Below, in pieces: positions 26,001 to 34,728 of a DNA stretch of 64,000 bases. Below the pieces are notes generated by a model that had not been told where the DNA came from, searched no databases, and saw nothing but the letters and a program-made list of their open reading frames with translations. The position numbers were made by a program, and so were the translations under genes. The stretch covers positions 2,221,851-2,285,850 of the forward strand of contig NZ_MAYO01000003.1 in NCBI RefSeq assembly GCF_001691565.1, read 5' to 3'. The stretch is from Microbacterium oleivorans (GTDB lineage: Bacteria; Actinomycetota; Actinomycetes; Actinomycetales; Microbacteriaceae). Numbering within the stretch: position 1 is the first letter of the stretch; each line of letters opens with the position of its first letter.

Positions 26001-26330
26001 ATGGCAGAGACCCACGACGCGCGCCAGTGCGACGCCGCGGTCTCGCATGCGTTCTCGGTGCTGGGCAAGCGCTGGAACGGGATGATCCTCGATGTCCTCG
26101 GCGCGGGAGAGCTCTCGTTCTCGGGGCTCCGTCGCGCGGTTGCGGGCATCAGCGACGCCGTCCTGTCGGATCGCCTCTCCGAGCTCTCGGACGCGGGCCT
26201 CGTCGCCCGTCGTGTCGAGCCGGGACCGCCGGTCGCCGTCACCTACGCGCTGACCGAGGCCGGGTGCCGACTCGTGCCGATCCTGACCCAGCTCGGGGAG
26301 TGGGCGGACGGCAACCTCACCCGACGCTGA
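26001..26330 (+). CDS. HxlR-family transcriptional regulator
   Basis: A 109-residue winged-helix protein with the HxlR pattern: C11 in the ARQCDAAVSHAFSVLGKRWN opening, then LSFSGLRRAVAGISDAVLSDRLSELSDAGLVAR and RVEPGPPVAVTYALTEAG. Members such as YodB and HypR sense diamide or quinones through the N-terminal cysteine. Its divergence from azoR makes that gene the likely target. Leaderless: TACGAT at 25989-25994, six bases, ATG. Confidence 0.92.
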   Translation: MAETHDARQCDAAVSHAFSVLGKRWNGMILDVLGAGELSFSGLRRAVAGISDAVLSDRLSELSDAGLVARRVEPGPPVAVTYALTEAGCRLVPILTQLGEWADGNLTRR

Positions 26331-26356
26331 ACCTCCTCCGTCGTGCGCGCACGCGA

Positions 26357-26389
26357 GAACGCCCCCCGTCCGACGGACGAGGGGCGTTC
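26357..26389. terminator. Bidirectional hairpin terminator
   Basis: GAACGCCCCCCGTCCG and CGGACGAGGGGCGTTC form a 16-bp stem with one mismatch and almost no loop. It separates the convergent HxlR gene and lipoprotein gene. Confidence 0.75.
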
Positions 26390-26408
26390 CGGCTGTGTGC
26401 GATGGGGA

Positions 26409-26954
26409 TCAGTTGCAGGCTTCGCTGATCTCCTTGGCGGCGTCGGTGAAGCCCGTGATGCCGTCGGTCAGCTCGTTGGCTGCCGCCTGGAGGGCGGTGT
26501 TGTCCTTCGCGTCGACCGCGTCGCTGATCTTGACGAACGTCTTCTCGAAGTCGTCCCACGCCGACGAGTACGACGCGTAGGCCGCGGAGACCTCGGTGTT
26601 CGTGATCTTGCCCGAGATCTCGTCGATGCGGGTGCCGATCTTCGTGAACATGTCGCGTGCAGCCGAGGTGTCGCCCGACTGGACCGCGGACGAGAGCTCG
26701 CCGCTCGCGCCGTTGACCTCGGTGTTGAGGTCGCTGAGCTCGGTCTGAAGGATCTGGCAGGCGTCGGTCTTGCTCTGGTCTCCGGCGGGCGCCTCGGCCG
26801 CGGGCGACTCAGCCGCGGGGGACTCGGCGGCGGGTGAGCTGACCGGCGCGGGGTTGGTGGTGGTCCCCGACTCGGACGAACCGCAGCCGGTCAGTGCGAA
26901 GAGGGCGATCGTGGCGACGGCGAAGCCCGTCGACAGGGTGGTCTTGCGCGACAT
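26409..26954 (-). CDS. Lipoprotein
   Basis: A 181-residue protein with a lipoprotein signal peptide (FAVATIALFALTGC, lipobox cysteine at about 24), a low-complexity linker made of PAAES/PAAEA repeats, and a helical domain (about residues 60-181) with two conserved cysteines at C66 and near the C-terminus (SEACN). Function unknown. The ATG at 26954 has a GGAGA site upstream. Confidence 0.85.
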   Translation of the reverse strand: MSRKTTLSTGFAVATIALFALTGCGSSESGTTTNPAPVSSPAAESPAAESPAAEAPAGDQSKTDACQILQTELSDLNTEVNGASGELSSAVQSGDTSAARDMFTKIGTRIDEISGKITNTEVSAAYASYSSAWDDFEKTFVKISDAVDAKDNTALQAAANELTDGITGFTDAAKEISEACN

Positions 26955-27155
26955 GTGAGGTCTCCTTGGTGTGCGAAGAGCGGGGACACGCACCAGGATG
27001 AAGCGCCCCCCGACGATCGACCACGATAGCCGAGTCTCACGAACCGCCCAGCCAGTGGACCGGGAGCGACGCGTGTGGTAGCCGGGGCGGCGATCGTCGG
27101 GAACCGTTCACCCTGCCGCCACCTGCCGGACACGCCCGCTTGTTTGGATCGCGGC

Positions 27156-28133
27156 GTGTCCTCTCCGATCGTGACCGTCATCCTGCCGGCCAAAGACGCC
27201 GGGCCGTACATCGGCACGACTGTGACGACCCTCGGGCGCCAGTTCGAGGATCCGGGACGGGTGAGGCTGGTCGTCATCGACGACGGCTCGACGGACGACA
27301 CCCGCGTGCAGGTGCAGCATTTCGCCCGAGACATGCCCCACGTCGAGGTGATCTCCAACCCGCAGCCCGTCGGACTCGCCGCAGCCCGGAACCAAGGTCT
27401 CGAGCGAGTGGACACCGACTACTTCTGTTTCGTCGACGGCGACGACTGGATGCACCCGGAGCGGCTCGAGAGCCTCGTCGACTCGATGCGTCGCCTGGAT
27501 TGCGACTTCGTCCGAACCGATCACGTCACCGACACGGACGGCCGCCGGCGCCTCATGAAAGCTCCCTTCGCCTGGCGCGGGCGCGTCGCCGATCCTCGGG
27601 ACGCGATCCTCCCCGCGGACGAGACGACCATGGTCGACTACCCCTATGCCTGGGCGGGTATGTTCCATCGCCGAGTGATCGACCAGGGGCTGGCGCACTT
27701 CGAGCCGGGACTGTTCACCGCGGAAGACCGGCCGTGGATCTGGCGCCTGCACCTGAAGGCGGCCTCGTTCGCGGTCGTCGATGCGCCGGCGATCCTCTAC
27801 CGGCGCGGCGTGACGACCTCCCTCACGCAGGTGCTCGACCGCCGCCAGCTCGACTTCCTCCCCGCCTTCGCGGAGGCCATCCGCGTGGTCGAACAGGATC
27901 GCGAGGCCGACCGCTTCCTCCCGAAGATCGCGACCACCACGATGTCCGTCTGCGCGTATCACCTCTTCCGTGCTCGGGCGATGTCGACAGCGGACCGCAC
28001 GGCGCTGCGCCACGGCATCCGGGATCTTCTTCGGGCGATCCCCGGGGACCAGATCGACCCGGCGCTGCTGCGCCTCTCCGACCGTCGCCGCCGCATCCTT
28101 GCGCGCCTCGTGCGCGAGGTGCGCACCGCATGA
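27156..28133 (+). CDS. Family 2 glycosyltransferase
   Basis: A 325-residue GT-A enzyme: SPIVTVILPAKDAGPYIG start, DDGSTDD at residues 42-48, the DxD-type metal site in FVDGDDW (D94 region), and an acceptor region with TAEDRPWIWRL (ED-x-x-W). GT2 enzymes of this pattern add sugars to surface polysaccharides. The GTG at 27156 is chosen as the first start before the conserved core; TTGGAT lies six bases upstream. First gene of the nonulosonate cluster, overlapping the next ATG. Confidence 0.9.
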   Translation: MSSPIVTVILPAKDAGPYIGTTVTTLGRQFEDPGRVRLVVIDDGSTDDTRVQVQHFARDMPHVEVISNPQPVGLAAARNQGLERVDTDYFCFVDGDDWMHPERLESLVDSMRRLDCDFVRTDHVTDTDGRRRLMKAPFAWRGRVADPRDAILPADETTMVDYPYAWAGMFHRRVIDQGLAHFEPGLFTAEDRPWIWRLHLKAASFAVVDAPAILYRRGVTTSLTQVLDRRQLDFLPAFAEAIRVVEQDREADRFLPKIATTTMSVCAYHLFRARAMSTADRTALRHGIRDLLRAIPGDQIDPALLRLSDRRRRILARLVREVRTA

Positions 28134-29482
28134 CCCAGATCTTCGTCCTCAATTCGGCGTACGGTCTCATGACGGCCGTGGCGGCGATGGATGCCGGTGC
28201 CATCCCGGCCTCCGCGTCCGGCCGCATCCTCGTCGCGGTGAACGCCGCGATCGTCCCCGAAGCCGGCCACGGAATCGGGGACGCCCCTCACCTGGCGACG
28301 TTGCGCGCGCGATTCGACCGCGTCGTCGACCTCAACGAGCTTCTCGCCCCCGAGCGTCCGCCGCACTGGCGCACGACCGTCGCGGAGGCCGCGGTCCTGG
28401 GGAGGCTACTGCGTCAGGCGTGGGAGATCGGCGAGGGTGAGGTCGAGCTTTACCTGCAGAGCCCGCAGGTCGCTCCCTCGCGCGTGTTCATCGACGTCTT
28501 CGAAGGGGCGCCGGTGTCGATCATCGGCGACGGTCTCATGACCTACTCGCCGATTCGTGACAAGTGGCCGCATTCGGTCGCCGGCCGAGTCGTGGGCGTT
28601 GTCTACGCCGACGCGGTCCCCGGCGTCGAGCCGCTGCTGTTCGCCGGGACGCCGCGCGTGCCCGTCGCCGCGTCGGCACTGCGTTCCGTGGTCGAGGAGG
28701 TTTCCGCGGCCACGGTCGATCCGGATGTCGACGCGTTGACCGAGGTGCCCCGTCCTGCGCTCGTGCTGGGCCAGTATCTGTCGGCGCTCGGGCTCATCTC
28801 GCCCGCCGAGGAGGCACAGATGCAGCGCGACATGGTCGACCGAGCGCTCGCCTGGTCGCCGGGTGCGATCGTCTTCAAGCCGCATCCTTCGGCCACCCCC
28901 GCGCTCATCGACGACCTGGCGGCGCATGCGGCGAGCCGCGGCATCCCTCTGACGGTGTTCCGCGGCGGTACTCCCGCCGAAGTGCTCGCGCTCCGCCTGC
29001 CGTTCGTCGGTGCGGTGGCGGGGTTCTCGACGGCTCTGCCGACCCTGCACACGCTGGCCGGGCTGCCGATCGCAGCCGTCGGGACGGAGCTGCTGCTCCA
29101 GCGGCTCACTCCCTTCGAGAACGGCAACCGCATCCCGGTCACGATCATCGACGCCCTGACGCGGCCCGATTCCCCCTACGACGCGAGCGGGATGCAGTTG
29201 CTCGTCGACGCCGTCGGCTACGCCATGCAGCCGGTCATCGCGGCGCCGCTGCGCGATCGAGCCGAGGAGTTCCTGGCCGAAGCGCCCGCCGCGGAACGCG
29301 AGCGCTACTTCGCTCGGACCCGCTTGGGCGCGCTGGGCCTTCGGGGCGGTACGCCCCCCGGACTGCTCGCTCGTGCGCTCGCGCCTCGCGGCGGGGCATC
29401 CCGCGTCGTCGAGATGCAGTTGGCGATCCGCGGTGCGCAGCGCCGCGGGAAACGCGCGTGGAAAGCCCTGCGAGGAGGATGA
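28130..29482 (+). CDS. Polysialyltransferase-family glycosyltransferase
   Basis: A 450-residue protein like the bacterial alpha-2,8-polysialyltransferase family (PF07388, GT38/GT52-like). The three family signatures are visible: an acidic-D-G site (GDGLMTY, about 133-139), KPHP at about 250-253, and GFSTAL at about 298-303, where the HP pair and serine/threonine bind the CMP-sugar. It has no signal peptide and acts at the inner membrane face. Overlapping ATGA junctions with both neighbours indicate one transcript. The exact sugar and linkage are not predictable. Confidence 0.85.
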   Translation: MTQIFVLNSAYGLMTAVAAMDAGAIPASASGRILVAVNAAIVPEAGHGIGDAPHLATLRARFDRVVDLNELLAPERPPHWRTTVAEAAVLGRLLRQAWEIGEGEVELYLQSPQVAPSRVFIDVFEGAPVSIIGDGLMTYSPIRDKWPHSVAGRVVGVVYADAVPGVEPLLFAGTPRVPVAASALRSVVEEVSAATVDPDVDALTEVPRPALVLGQYLSALGLISPAEEAQMQRDMVDRALAWSPGAIVFKPHPSATPALIDDLAAHAASRGIPLTVFRGGTPAEVLALRLPFVGAVAGFSTALPTLHTLAGLPIAAVGTELLLQRLTPFENGNRIPVTIIDALTRPDSPYDASGMQLLVDAVGYAMQPVIAAPLRDRAEEFLAEAPAAERERYFARTRLGALGLRGGTPPGLLARALAPRGGASRVVEMQLAIRGAQRRGKRAWKALRGG

Positions 29483-30645
29483 CCGTGACCGACGCCGTCG
29501 AGACAGTGGCCATCATCCCCGCGCGCGGCGGGTCCAAGGGCGTGCCGGGGAAGAACGTCGCCCGTGTCGGCGGCATCCCCCTCGTCGCCCGGGCGGTGCG
29601 GGCCGCGCGGGATTCGGGGGTCATCGACCTCGTCGTCGTGTCGACCGACGACGAGGCGATCGCATCGGCCGCTCGCGGTGCCGGTGCCCGGGTCGTCGAC
29701 CGACCGGCGCAGATCTCCGGTGACACCGCGACGTCCGAGAGCGCGGTCCTGCACGCGCTCGACGCGCTGGGCGCCGACGGCATCACCCCTCGCGTGACCG
29801 TCTTCCTGCAGGCGACGAGTCCCTTCATCCCCAGCGACGTCCTCGCCGATGCCGTCGCGCTCGTCCGCGACGGCCGGGCGGACTGCGCGTTCTCCGCGCG
29901 CGAGAGTTACGAGTTCGTCTGGCGACGGGATGCCGACGGTGCTGCGGCCGCGATCGGCCATGACGCGGCGCGTCGCCCCCGGCGGCAGGACCGTGAGCCG
30001 CACTACGTCGAGACGGGGGCGTTCTACGTCTTCACGACGGAGGGGTTCCGCAAGGCGGGACACCGCTTCTTCGGTCGCACCGAGATCGTCGAGGTCCCTG
30101 CGGGGTCGTCGATCGAAATCGACGACCCCGACCAGCTGCGGGTCGCCCAGGCGCTGGCGCGCCTCGTCGCTCCCGCCGAGCCCGTGACCGCGACGGTGGT
30201 CGTGACGGACTTCGACGGCGTCCACACCGACGACAGCGCGTGGGTGGATGCCGCCGGCACGGAGCACGTGCGGGTGAGTCGCTCCGACGGGATGGGCGTC
30301 GCGCTCCTTCGTCGAGCCGGAGTGCCGATGCTGATCCTCTCGACCGAGCAGAACGCCGTCGTCCGCGCTCGCGCCGAGAAGCTGCGGGTCGACGTCGTGC
30401 ACGGCGTCGAGGACAAGGCGTCCGTCCTCCGAGAATGGGCTCTCGAGAGCGGTGTCGACCTCGCCGACATCGCGTATCTCGGCAACGACGTGAACGACCT
30501 CCCGGCGATGGCCCTCGTCGGCTGGCCCATCGCGGTCGCCGATGCGCACGCGGAGGTCCTGGCGGCCGCGCGCGTCGTCCTGACCCGCCGCGGCGGTGAC
30601 GGTGCCGTGCGCGAACTCGCCGACCGCATCCTCGCGGCCCGCTGA
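29479..30645 (+). CDS. neuA: Fused CMP-nonulosonate synthetase and KdsC-like HAD phosphatase
   Basis: A 388-residue two-domain enzyme. Residues 1 to about 225 are CMP-sialic-acid synthetase (IIPARGGSKGVPGKNV nucleotide loop, FLQATSPF, and YVETGAFYVF). Residues about 238-388 are a KdsC-type HAD domain with DFDGVHTDD (D244), ILSTEQNAVVRARAEKL and YLGNDVNDLPAM. This is the architecture of animal CMAS and some bacterial NeuA. It suggests hydrolysis of a nonulosonate-9-phosphate, or a structural role, coupled to CMP activation. Coupled to the polysialyltransferase gene. Confidence 0.92.
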   Translation: MTVTDAVETVAIIPARGGSKGVPGKNVARVGGIPLVARAVRAARDSGVIDLVVVSTDDEAIASAARGAGARVVDRPAQISGDTATSESAVLHALDALGADGITPRVTVFLQATSPFIPSDVLADAVALVRDGRADCAFSARESYEFVWRRDADGAAAAIGHDAARRPRRQDREPHYVETGAFYVFTTEGFRKAGHRFFGRTEIVEVPAGSSIEIDDPDQLRVAQALARLVAPAEPVTATVVVTDFDGVHTDDSAWVDAAGTEHVRVSRSDGMGVALLRRAGVPMLILSTEQNAVVRARAEKLRVDVVHGVEDKASVLREWALESGVDLADIAYLGNDVNDLPAMALVGWPIAVADAHAEVLAAARVVLTRRGGDGAVRELADRILAAR

Positions 30646-30750
30646 CCGCACACACCCGTCAGCCAGTCGTCCGGTCCGGGCCATTCGGGGTTCATCCGTC
30701 ATTCACAGTCGGAACTCACGCTGAGGGGAGTAACGACGAAAGGACTCGCC

Positions 30751-31623
30751 ATGACGGTGACCATCGGAAACCATGTACTCGGCGGCGGACACCCGGTGTA
30801 CGTCATCGCCGAGATCGGCCTCAACCACAACGGCGATGTCGACCTCGCCAAGCGGCTGATCGACGTCGCCGCGGACGCCGGCGCGAACGCGGTGAAGTTC
30901 CAGAAGCGCACCCCGGAGATCGCCACTCCGGTGCACATGCGCGACACCCCGCGCGAGACGCCGTGGGGGACCATGACCTACCTCGAGTACCGGTACCGCG
31001 TCGAGTTCGACCGCGACCAGTACATCGAGATCGGCGACCACGCCACGATGCGGGGGCTCGACTGGTTCGCTTCGCCGTGGGACGTTCCGAGCGTCGACTT
31101 CCTCGAGGACCTGGGCGTCGTCGCCCACAAGGTCGCTTCGGCGAGCCTCACCGACCTCGAGCTCCTCGAGGCCCTGCGCGCCACCGGGAAGCCGGTCATC
31201 CTCTCCACGGGGATGTCGACCATCGATCAGATCGATCGCGCGCTCGAGGTGCTCGGCACGGACCGCACGGTTCTGATGCACGCCACATCGACCTATCCGA
31301 TGGAGCCCGAAGAGGCGAACATCAAGATGATTGCGTCGCTGCGCGACCGGTACGCCGGCATCCCCGTCGGGTACTCGGGGCACGAGCGCGGTCTGCAGAT
31401 CTCGCTCGCCGCCGTCGCCCTCGGCGCCGTCGCCGTCGAGCGGCACATCACCCTCGACCGCACGATGTGGGGATCCGACCACGCTGCGTCCCTCGAGCCC
31501 ACGGGGCTCGAGCACCTCGTCCGCGACATCCGCGTCATCGAGACGGCCCTCGGCGATGGTGTGAAGCGCATCTACGACGGCGAACTCGCCCCGATGGCGA
31601 AGCTGCGCCGCGTCCCGGCATGA
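30751..31623 (+). CDS. neuB: N-acetylneuraminate (nonulosonate) synthase lacking the SAF domain
   Basis: A 290-residue NeuB-type TIM barrel that condenses phosphoenolpyruvate with an N-acetylmannosamine-type sugar. Signatures: YVIAEIGLNHNGD, AVKFQKR, ILSTGMSTIDQID, HATSTYP, GYSGHE and the metal/PEP region VERHITLDRTMWGSDHAASLEP. Usual NeuB is about 340-350 residues with a C-terminal antifreeze-like SAF domain that completes the neighbouring active site; here the chain stops after the barrel. The stop overlaps the next ATG, and no SAF-coding sequence follows in another frame. Confidence 0.93.
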   Translation: MTVTIGNHVLGGGHPVYVIAEIGLNHNGDVDLAKRLIDVAADAGANAVKFQKRTPEIATPVHMRDTPRETPWGTMTYLEYRYRVEFDRDQYIEIGDHATMRGLDWFASPWDVPSVDFLEDLGVVAHKVASASLTDLELLEALRATGKPVILSTGMSTIDQIDRALEVLGTDRTVLMHATSTYPMEPEEANIKMIASLRDRYAGIPVGYSGHERGLQISLAAVALGAVAVERHITLDRTMWGSDHAASLEPTGLEHLVRDIRVIETALGDGVKRIYDGELAPMAKLRRVPA

Positions 31624-32963
31624 CGATGCAGGGTGACCGTCACGGGCGACTGCGCGTCGTCGCGATCGCCGATGCCGATTCCTTCGTGAAGTGGTCGGCG
31701 GCTCTCATCGACTCCGCGCCGTCGGTGGACCCCCATCTCGTTCTCGTGCAGACGCCGCTCGTGGTGAGCGTCGCGCAGGAGCACGCGGCTCTGGCGGGCA
31801 CCGGCATCCGTCCCGAAGCGGTCACCCGCGTCGCCTACAACGAGCTCCCCGGTTGGCTCGCCACGGATCGGCCCGACGTCGTCGTCATCGCAGGACGCGG
31901 ACCGTTCGTCCGCCTCGTGATGCGGCAGATCGATCGGGTCGCTCCGCGGCCGGTCGTCGTCTCGGGTCTGCCCGGCATGTCGATCCCCGCGCAGCGCGGG
32001 GCCGCGCTCTACCGGCGTCACTGCGATCTGATGGTCCTGCACTCCAAGCGCGAGCTGCGTGCCTTCCGGCAGCTCGCCGGCCGGCTCGGAGTCACGATGC
32101 GCTTCGGTCTCGCGACCCTTCCGTTCGCCCGACCGGCGGCGGAGGCGACCGGTGGAACGGACCTCGTCTTCGCTGCGCAGGCGATCGTGCCGCGCGAGCC
32201 GGAGGAGCGTCGGCAGCTCGCCGAACTGTTGCGGGCCGCGGCGCTCGCCGACCCGACCCGGCGCGTCGTCCTCAAGCTCCGTTCGCGACCCGAACTCGGC
32301 GAGGTCGAGACGCACTTCGAGCGCACCGAACTCACCGACCTGCTCCGCGACCGACCCGACAACCTCGTGTTCTCGCACGAGCCGATGTCGCGGGCGCTGG
32401 AAACAGCCGAGGGGCTCGTGACGGTCAGCTCCACCGCCGCCATCGAAGCGATGGCGATGGGCGTTCCCGTCATCGCGCTCACCACGTTCGGCGTCTCGAA
32501 GACCTATCTCAACACCGTCTTCAGCGGGAGCGGGGTGCAGGGGAGCGCCGAGGACGTCATCGCACGGCGGTTCCGGCATCCTCACCCGGGGTGGCTCGCC
32601 GACAACTATTTCCACGACCCGAGCGAGTCCACGTGGTGGTCCGACGTCGAACGCCTCGTCGACACGCGCAGACGAGGCGTGCTGGCGCCCCGCTTCGTAC
32701 CGACCGCTCGCGGTGGTGCGCTGCACGAAGCGTGGCAGCGCAAGGCCGTGCTCGGTTTCGAGGAACGTTCGCTCCTCGGGGCGGTCGCGCTCGCCGTCGG
32801 GGCTCCGCTGGTCTGGGGGATCCTCACTGCCCGGAAGGTCCTCGGCAGACGCGGCGCGGAGTCCTGGTCCGATGACGGCAGCGACATCACGGTCACCCCG
32901 GCGCGGTATCAGGACCCGATCGTCCGCCCGCGTCGGTCGGTCCTCGCCACCGTCATCGACTGA
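31620..32963 (+). CDS. DUF6716-type putative glycosyltransferase
   Basis: A 447-residue GT-B-like protein. SGLPGMSIPAQRGAALYRRHCDLMVLHSKRELRAF and the C-terminal TVSSTAAIEAMAMGVPVIALT match the actinobacterial DUF6716 family found beside neuA/neuB/polyST genes. A hydrophobic segment near residue 390 (LLGAVALAVGAPLVWGILTA) may bind membrane. Likely transfers a nonulosonate or builds its acceptor. Overlaps neuB by four bases. Last gene of the cluster. Confidence 0.8.
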   Translation: MTMQGDRHGRLRVVAIADADSFVKWSAALIDSAPSVDPHLVLVQTPLVVSVAQEHAALAGTGIRPEAVTRVAYNELPGWLATDRPDVVVIAGRGPFVRLVMRQIDRVAPRPVVVSGLPGMSIPAQRGAALYRRHCDLMVLHSKRELRAFRQLAGRLGVTMRFGLATLPFARPAAEATGGTDLVFAAQAIVPREPEERRQLAELLRAAALADPTRRVVLKLRSRPELGEVETHFERTELTDLLRDRPDNLVFSHEPMSRALETAEGLVTVSSTAAIEAMAMGVPVIALTTFGVSKTYLNTVFSGSGVQGSAEDVIARRFRHPHPGWLADNYFHDPSESTWWSDVERLVDTRRRGVLAPRFVPTARGGALHEAWQRKAVLGFEERSLLGAVALAVGAPLVWGILTARKVLGRRGAESWSDDGSDITVTPARYQDPIVRPRRSVLATVID

Positions 32964-34101
32964 AGATCGCGTCCAGCACGCCGCTCTGCAACGCGATCCA
33001 TCCGACCGCGATCGCCCCGCCGATGAGGATCGTCGCCCACGGAACGGCCGTCTTCAACCGGCGGCCGCCCGGGGCGACACCGGGCGGCGGGCGCAACGCC
33101 TCGACCGGCGGCGCGAACGGCAGAGCGCCTGCGGCGGCTGCGAGCGGAGCGGATGCCGGGGCCCCGGCGGCGGGCATCGCGAGTCGATCGTCGCGCCACC
33201 GCTCCCACTGGGCGAGCTTGTCCATGAGCGCGCCGACGACGGAGAACAGCCATCCCCACGTCCGCGGGTCGAGGGTCGAGAAGTCGCGTTTTCCGTAGAG
33301 GAACAGCCAGTCGTCGACGATCTCGACGTCGAGCTGGGCCGCATTGTCGATGAAGCGGGCCATGATGTCGGGCGTGAACAGGTAGAGCGCATCCCGCTCG
33401 TAGCCCTGGGGGCAGTAGAGCGAGAAATACCTGTCGAAATCGCCTTCGAGGCTCAGCCGCTGATGCCGGTCGAAGGTCTGCGGCAGGTTCGTTCCGAGGA
33501 AGGTGTTGTTGCCCTCGGCATCCAGCACGATGTGGGGCAGCGGTGCGCCGAGCCGGATCGCGACGTAGCCCCATCGGTGCGTGGTCCGGTTCTTGCCTGA
33601 TCCCGTCGTGTAGCGGTAGTTGCCGAACTCGACCACGCGAGGCTGCTCGCCGCGGAGGATGTCCGTCGCCGTCCGAGAACTGCCGAGGGAGAAGATCATC
33701 CCCGGAAGAGGAGGATCGGATGCCTGGGGGAACCAGGTCATCCCGTTCGCCCGGGCGAAGTGGTCGAGGCGGTACCAGCGCACCCCGCCGTTGCGATAGG
33801 CCCTCACGATGAGGGCGGTCACCCCGACCGCGATGAGAGCGACGACGAGGATGATCCCGATCGAGCCGGCGGCATTCGGCGGGGAGCCCTCGAAGAACGG
33901 GGCGAAGACGAGGCGGAAGATGAGGTTGACGACGATGAGACCGAAGACGCCCACGACCCCGACGACGAGGCATCCCGCTGCCCAGCCCGCGGTCTTGGGA
34001 GCGCGGCCCGACGCGAGCAGCTGCTTCCGGTAGGCCCGCGCCGTGGCGCCGTCGACGGGGTCGGTGAGGGGGCGGGCGTCGAAGGCGGGGGTGCTCACCA
34101 T
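32953..34101 (-). CDS. DUF3137 membrane protein
   Basis: A 382-residue protein with two spans near the N-terminus (about 40-65 and 85-105), a DUF3137 cytosolic domain around residues 115-300 (ARANGMTWFPQASDPPLPGMIFSLG, FDRYFSLYCPQGYERDALYLFTPDIMARFID), a linker rich in A/P and a C-terminal span (TAVPWATILIGGAIAVGWIALQS). Function unknown. Leaderless: TACGGT lies six bases before the ATG at 34101. Its end converges with, and overlaps by 11 bases, the last glycosyltransferase gene. Confidence 0.85.
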   Translation of the reverse strand: MVSTPAFDARPLTDPVDGATARAYRKQLLASGRAPKTAGWAAGCLVVGVVGVFGLIVVNLIFRLVFAPFFEGSPPNAAGSIGIILVVALIAVGVTALIVRAYRNGGVRWYRLDHFARANGMTWFPQASDPPLPGMIFSLGSSRTATDILRGEQPRVVEFGNYRYTTGSGKNRTTHRWGYVAIRLGAPLPHIVLDAEGNNTFLGTNLPQTFDRHQRLSLEGDFDRYFSLYCPQGYERDALYLFTPDIMARFIDNAAQLDVEIVDDWLFLYGKRDFSTLDPRTWGWLFSVVGALMDKLAQWERWRDDRLAMPAAGAPASAPLAAAAGALPFAPPVEALRPPPGVAPGGRRLKTAVPWATILIGGAIAVGWIALQSGVLDAIFSR

Positions 34102-34120
34102 GCGGCCACCGTACCGAAGA

Positions 34121-34156
34121 CGCCACCCCGCGGGAGATCCTCCTCGCGGGGTGGCG
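34121..34156. terminator. Hairpin terminator after the VOC gene
   Basis: CGCCACCCCGCG (34121-34132) pairs perfectly with CGCGGGGTGGCG (34145-34156). It lies just beyond the stop of the leftward VOC gene, before the DUF3137 gene. Confidence 0.7.
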
Positions 34157-34173
34157 CCGGGTGCCGCCGTGTG

Positions 34174-34638
34174 TCAGGCCGCGTGCTGCGCCCGCACGTC
34201 GACGACCCAGGTCACGCCGAAGCGGTCGGTGAGCATGCCGAAGCCCGCGCTCCAAGGGGAGGCGGCCAGTGGCTCGATGACGGTGGCACCGTCGGCGAGG
34301 AGCGCCCAGCGGGCGGCGACCTCGTCGAGGGTGTCGCCCTGCAGCGAGACGAAGAATGCGCGGTCGGTGATGGTGGCGCCGTTCTCGCGGTGCGTGGATC
34401 CCGCGACGGCTTCGGGACCGCGCGGCTGTCCGGGGACGTCGTACGCCATGAGGCGGAAGCCGTCCGCCGCGACGAGGAGGCCGAAGACGACCTTGTCAGC
34501 GCCGGGCGCCTCGGCCGGCATGCCGACCTGGGCGTAGGTCGTCACCGAGACGGTGCCGTCGAACACCCGGCCGTAGAACTCGAGCGCTGCCTGGGCGTCG
34601 CCGCGGAAGTTGAGGTGGGTGGTGGTGGAGAGGGTCAT
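34174..34638 (-). CDS. VOC-family (PhnB/glyoxalase-like) protein
   Basis: A 154-residue vicinal-oxygen-chelate protein of the PhnB type: HLNFRGDAQAALEFYGRVFDGTVSVTTY start, FFVSLQGDTLDEVAARWALLADGA, and an end like FGMLTDRFGVTWVVDV. Members include glyoxalase-like enzymes and 3-demethylubiquinone methyltransferase-like proteins; the substrate is unknown. It is divergent from a WYL regulator, a common pairing for such proteins. Confidence 0.88.
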   Translation of the reverse strand: MTLSTTTHLNFRGDAQAALEFYGRVFDGTVSVTTYAQVGMPAEAPGADKVVFGLLVAADGFRLMAYDVPGQPRGPEAVAGSTHRENGATITDRAFFVSLQGDTLDEVAARWALLADGATVIEPLAASPWSAGFGMLTDRFGVTWVVDVRAQHAA

Positions 34639-34728
34639 GGTCGTCCTTCGGTCGGAGGCTTACTGCCGATAACCACTCTTCGCCGCATAGAGGACCGTTT
34701 CTGTCCGCTTCTGCGTCAGGATGGAGGC

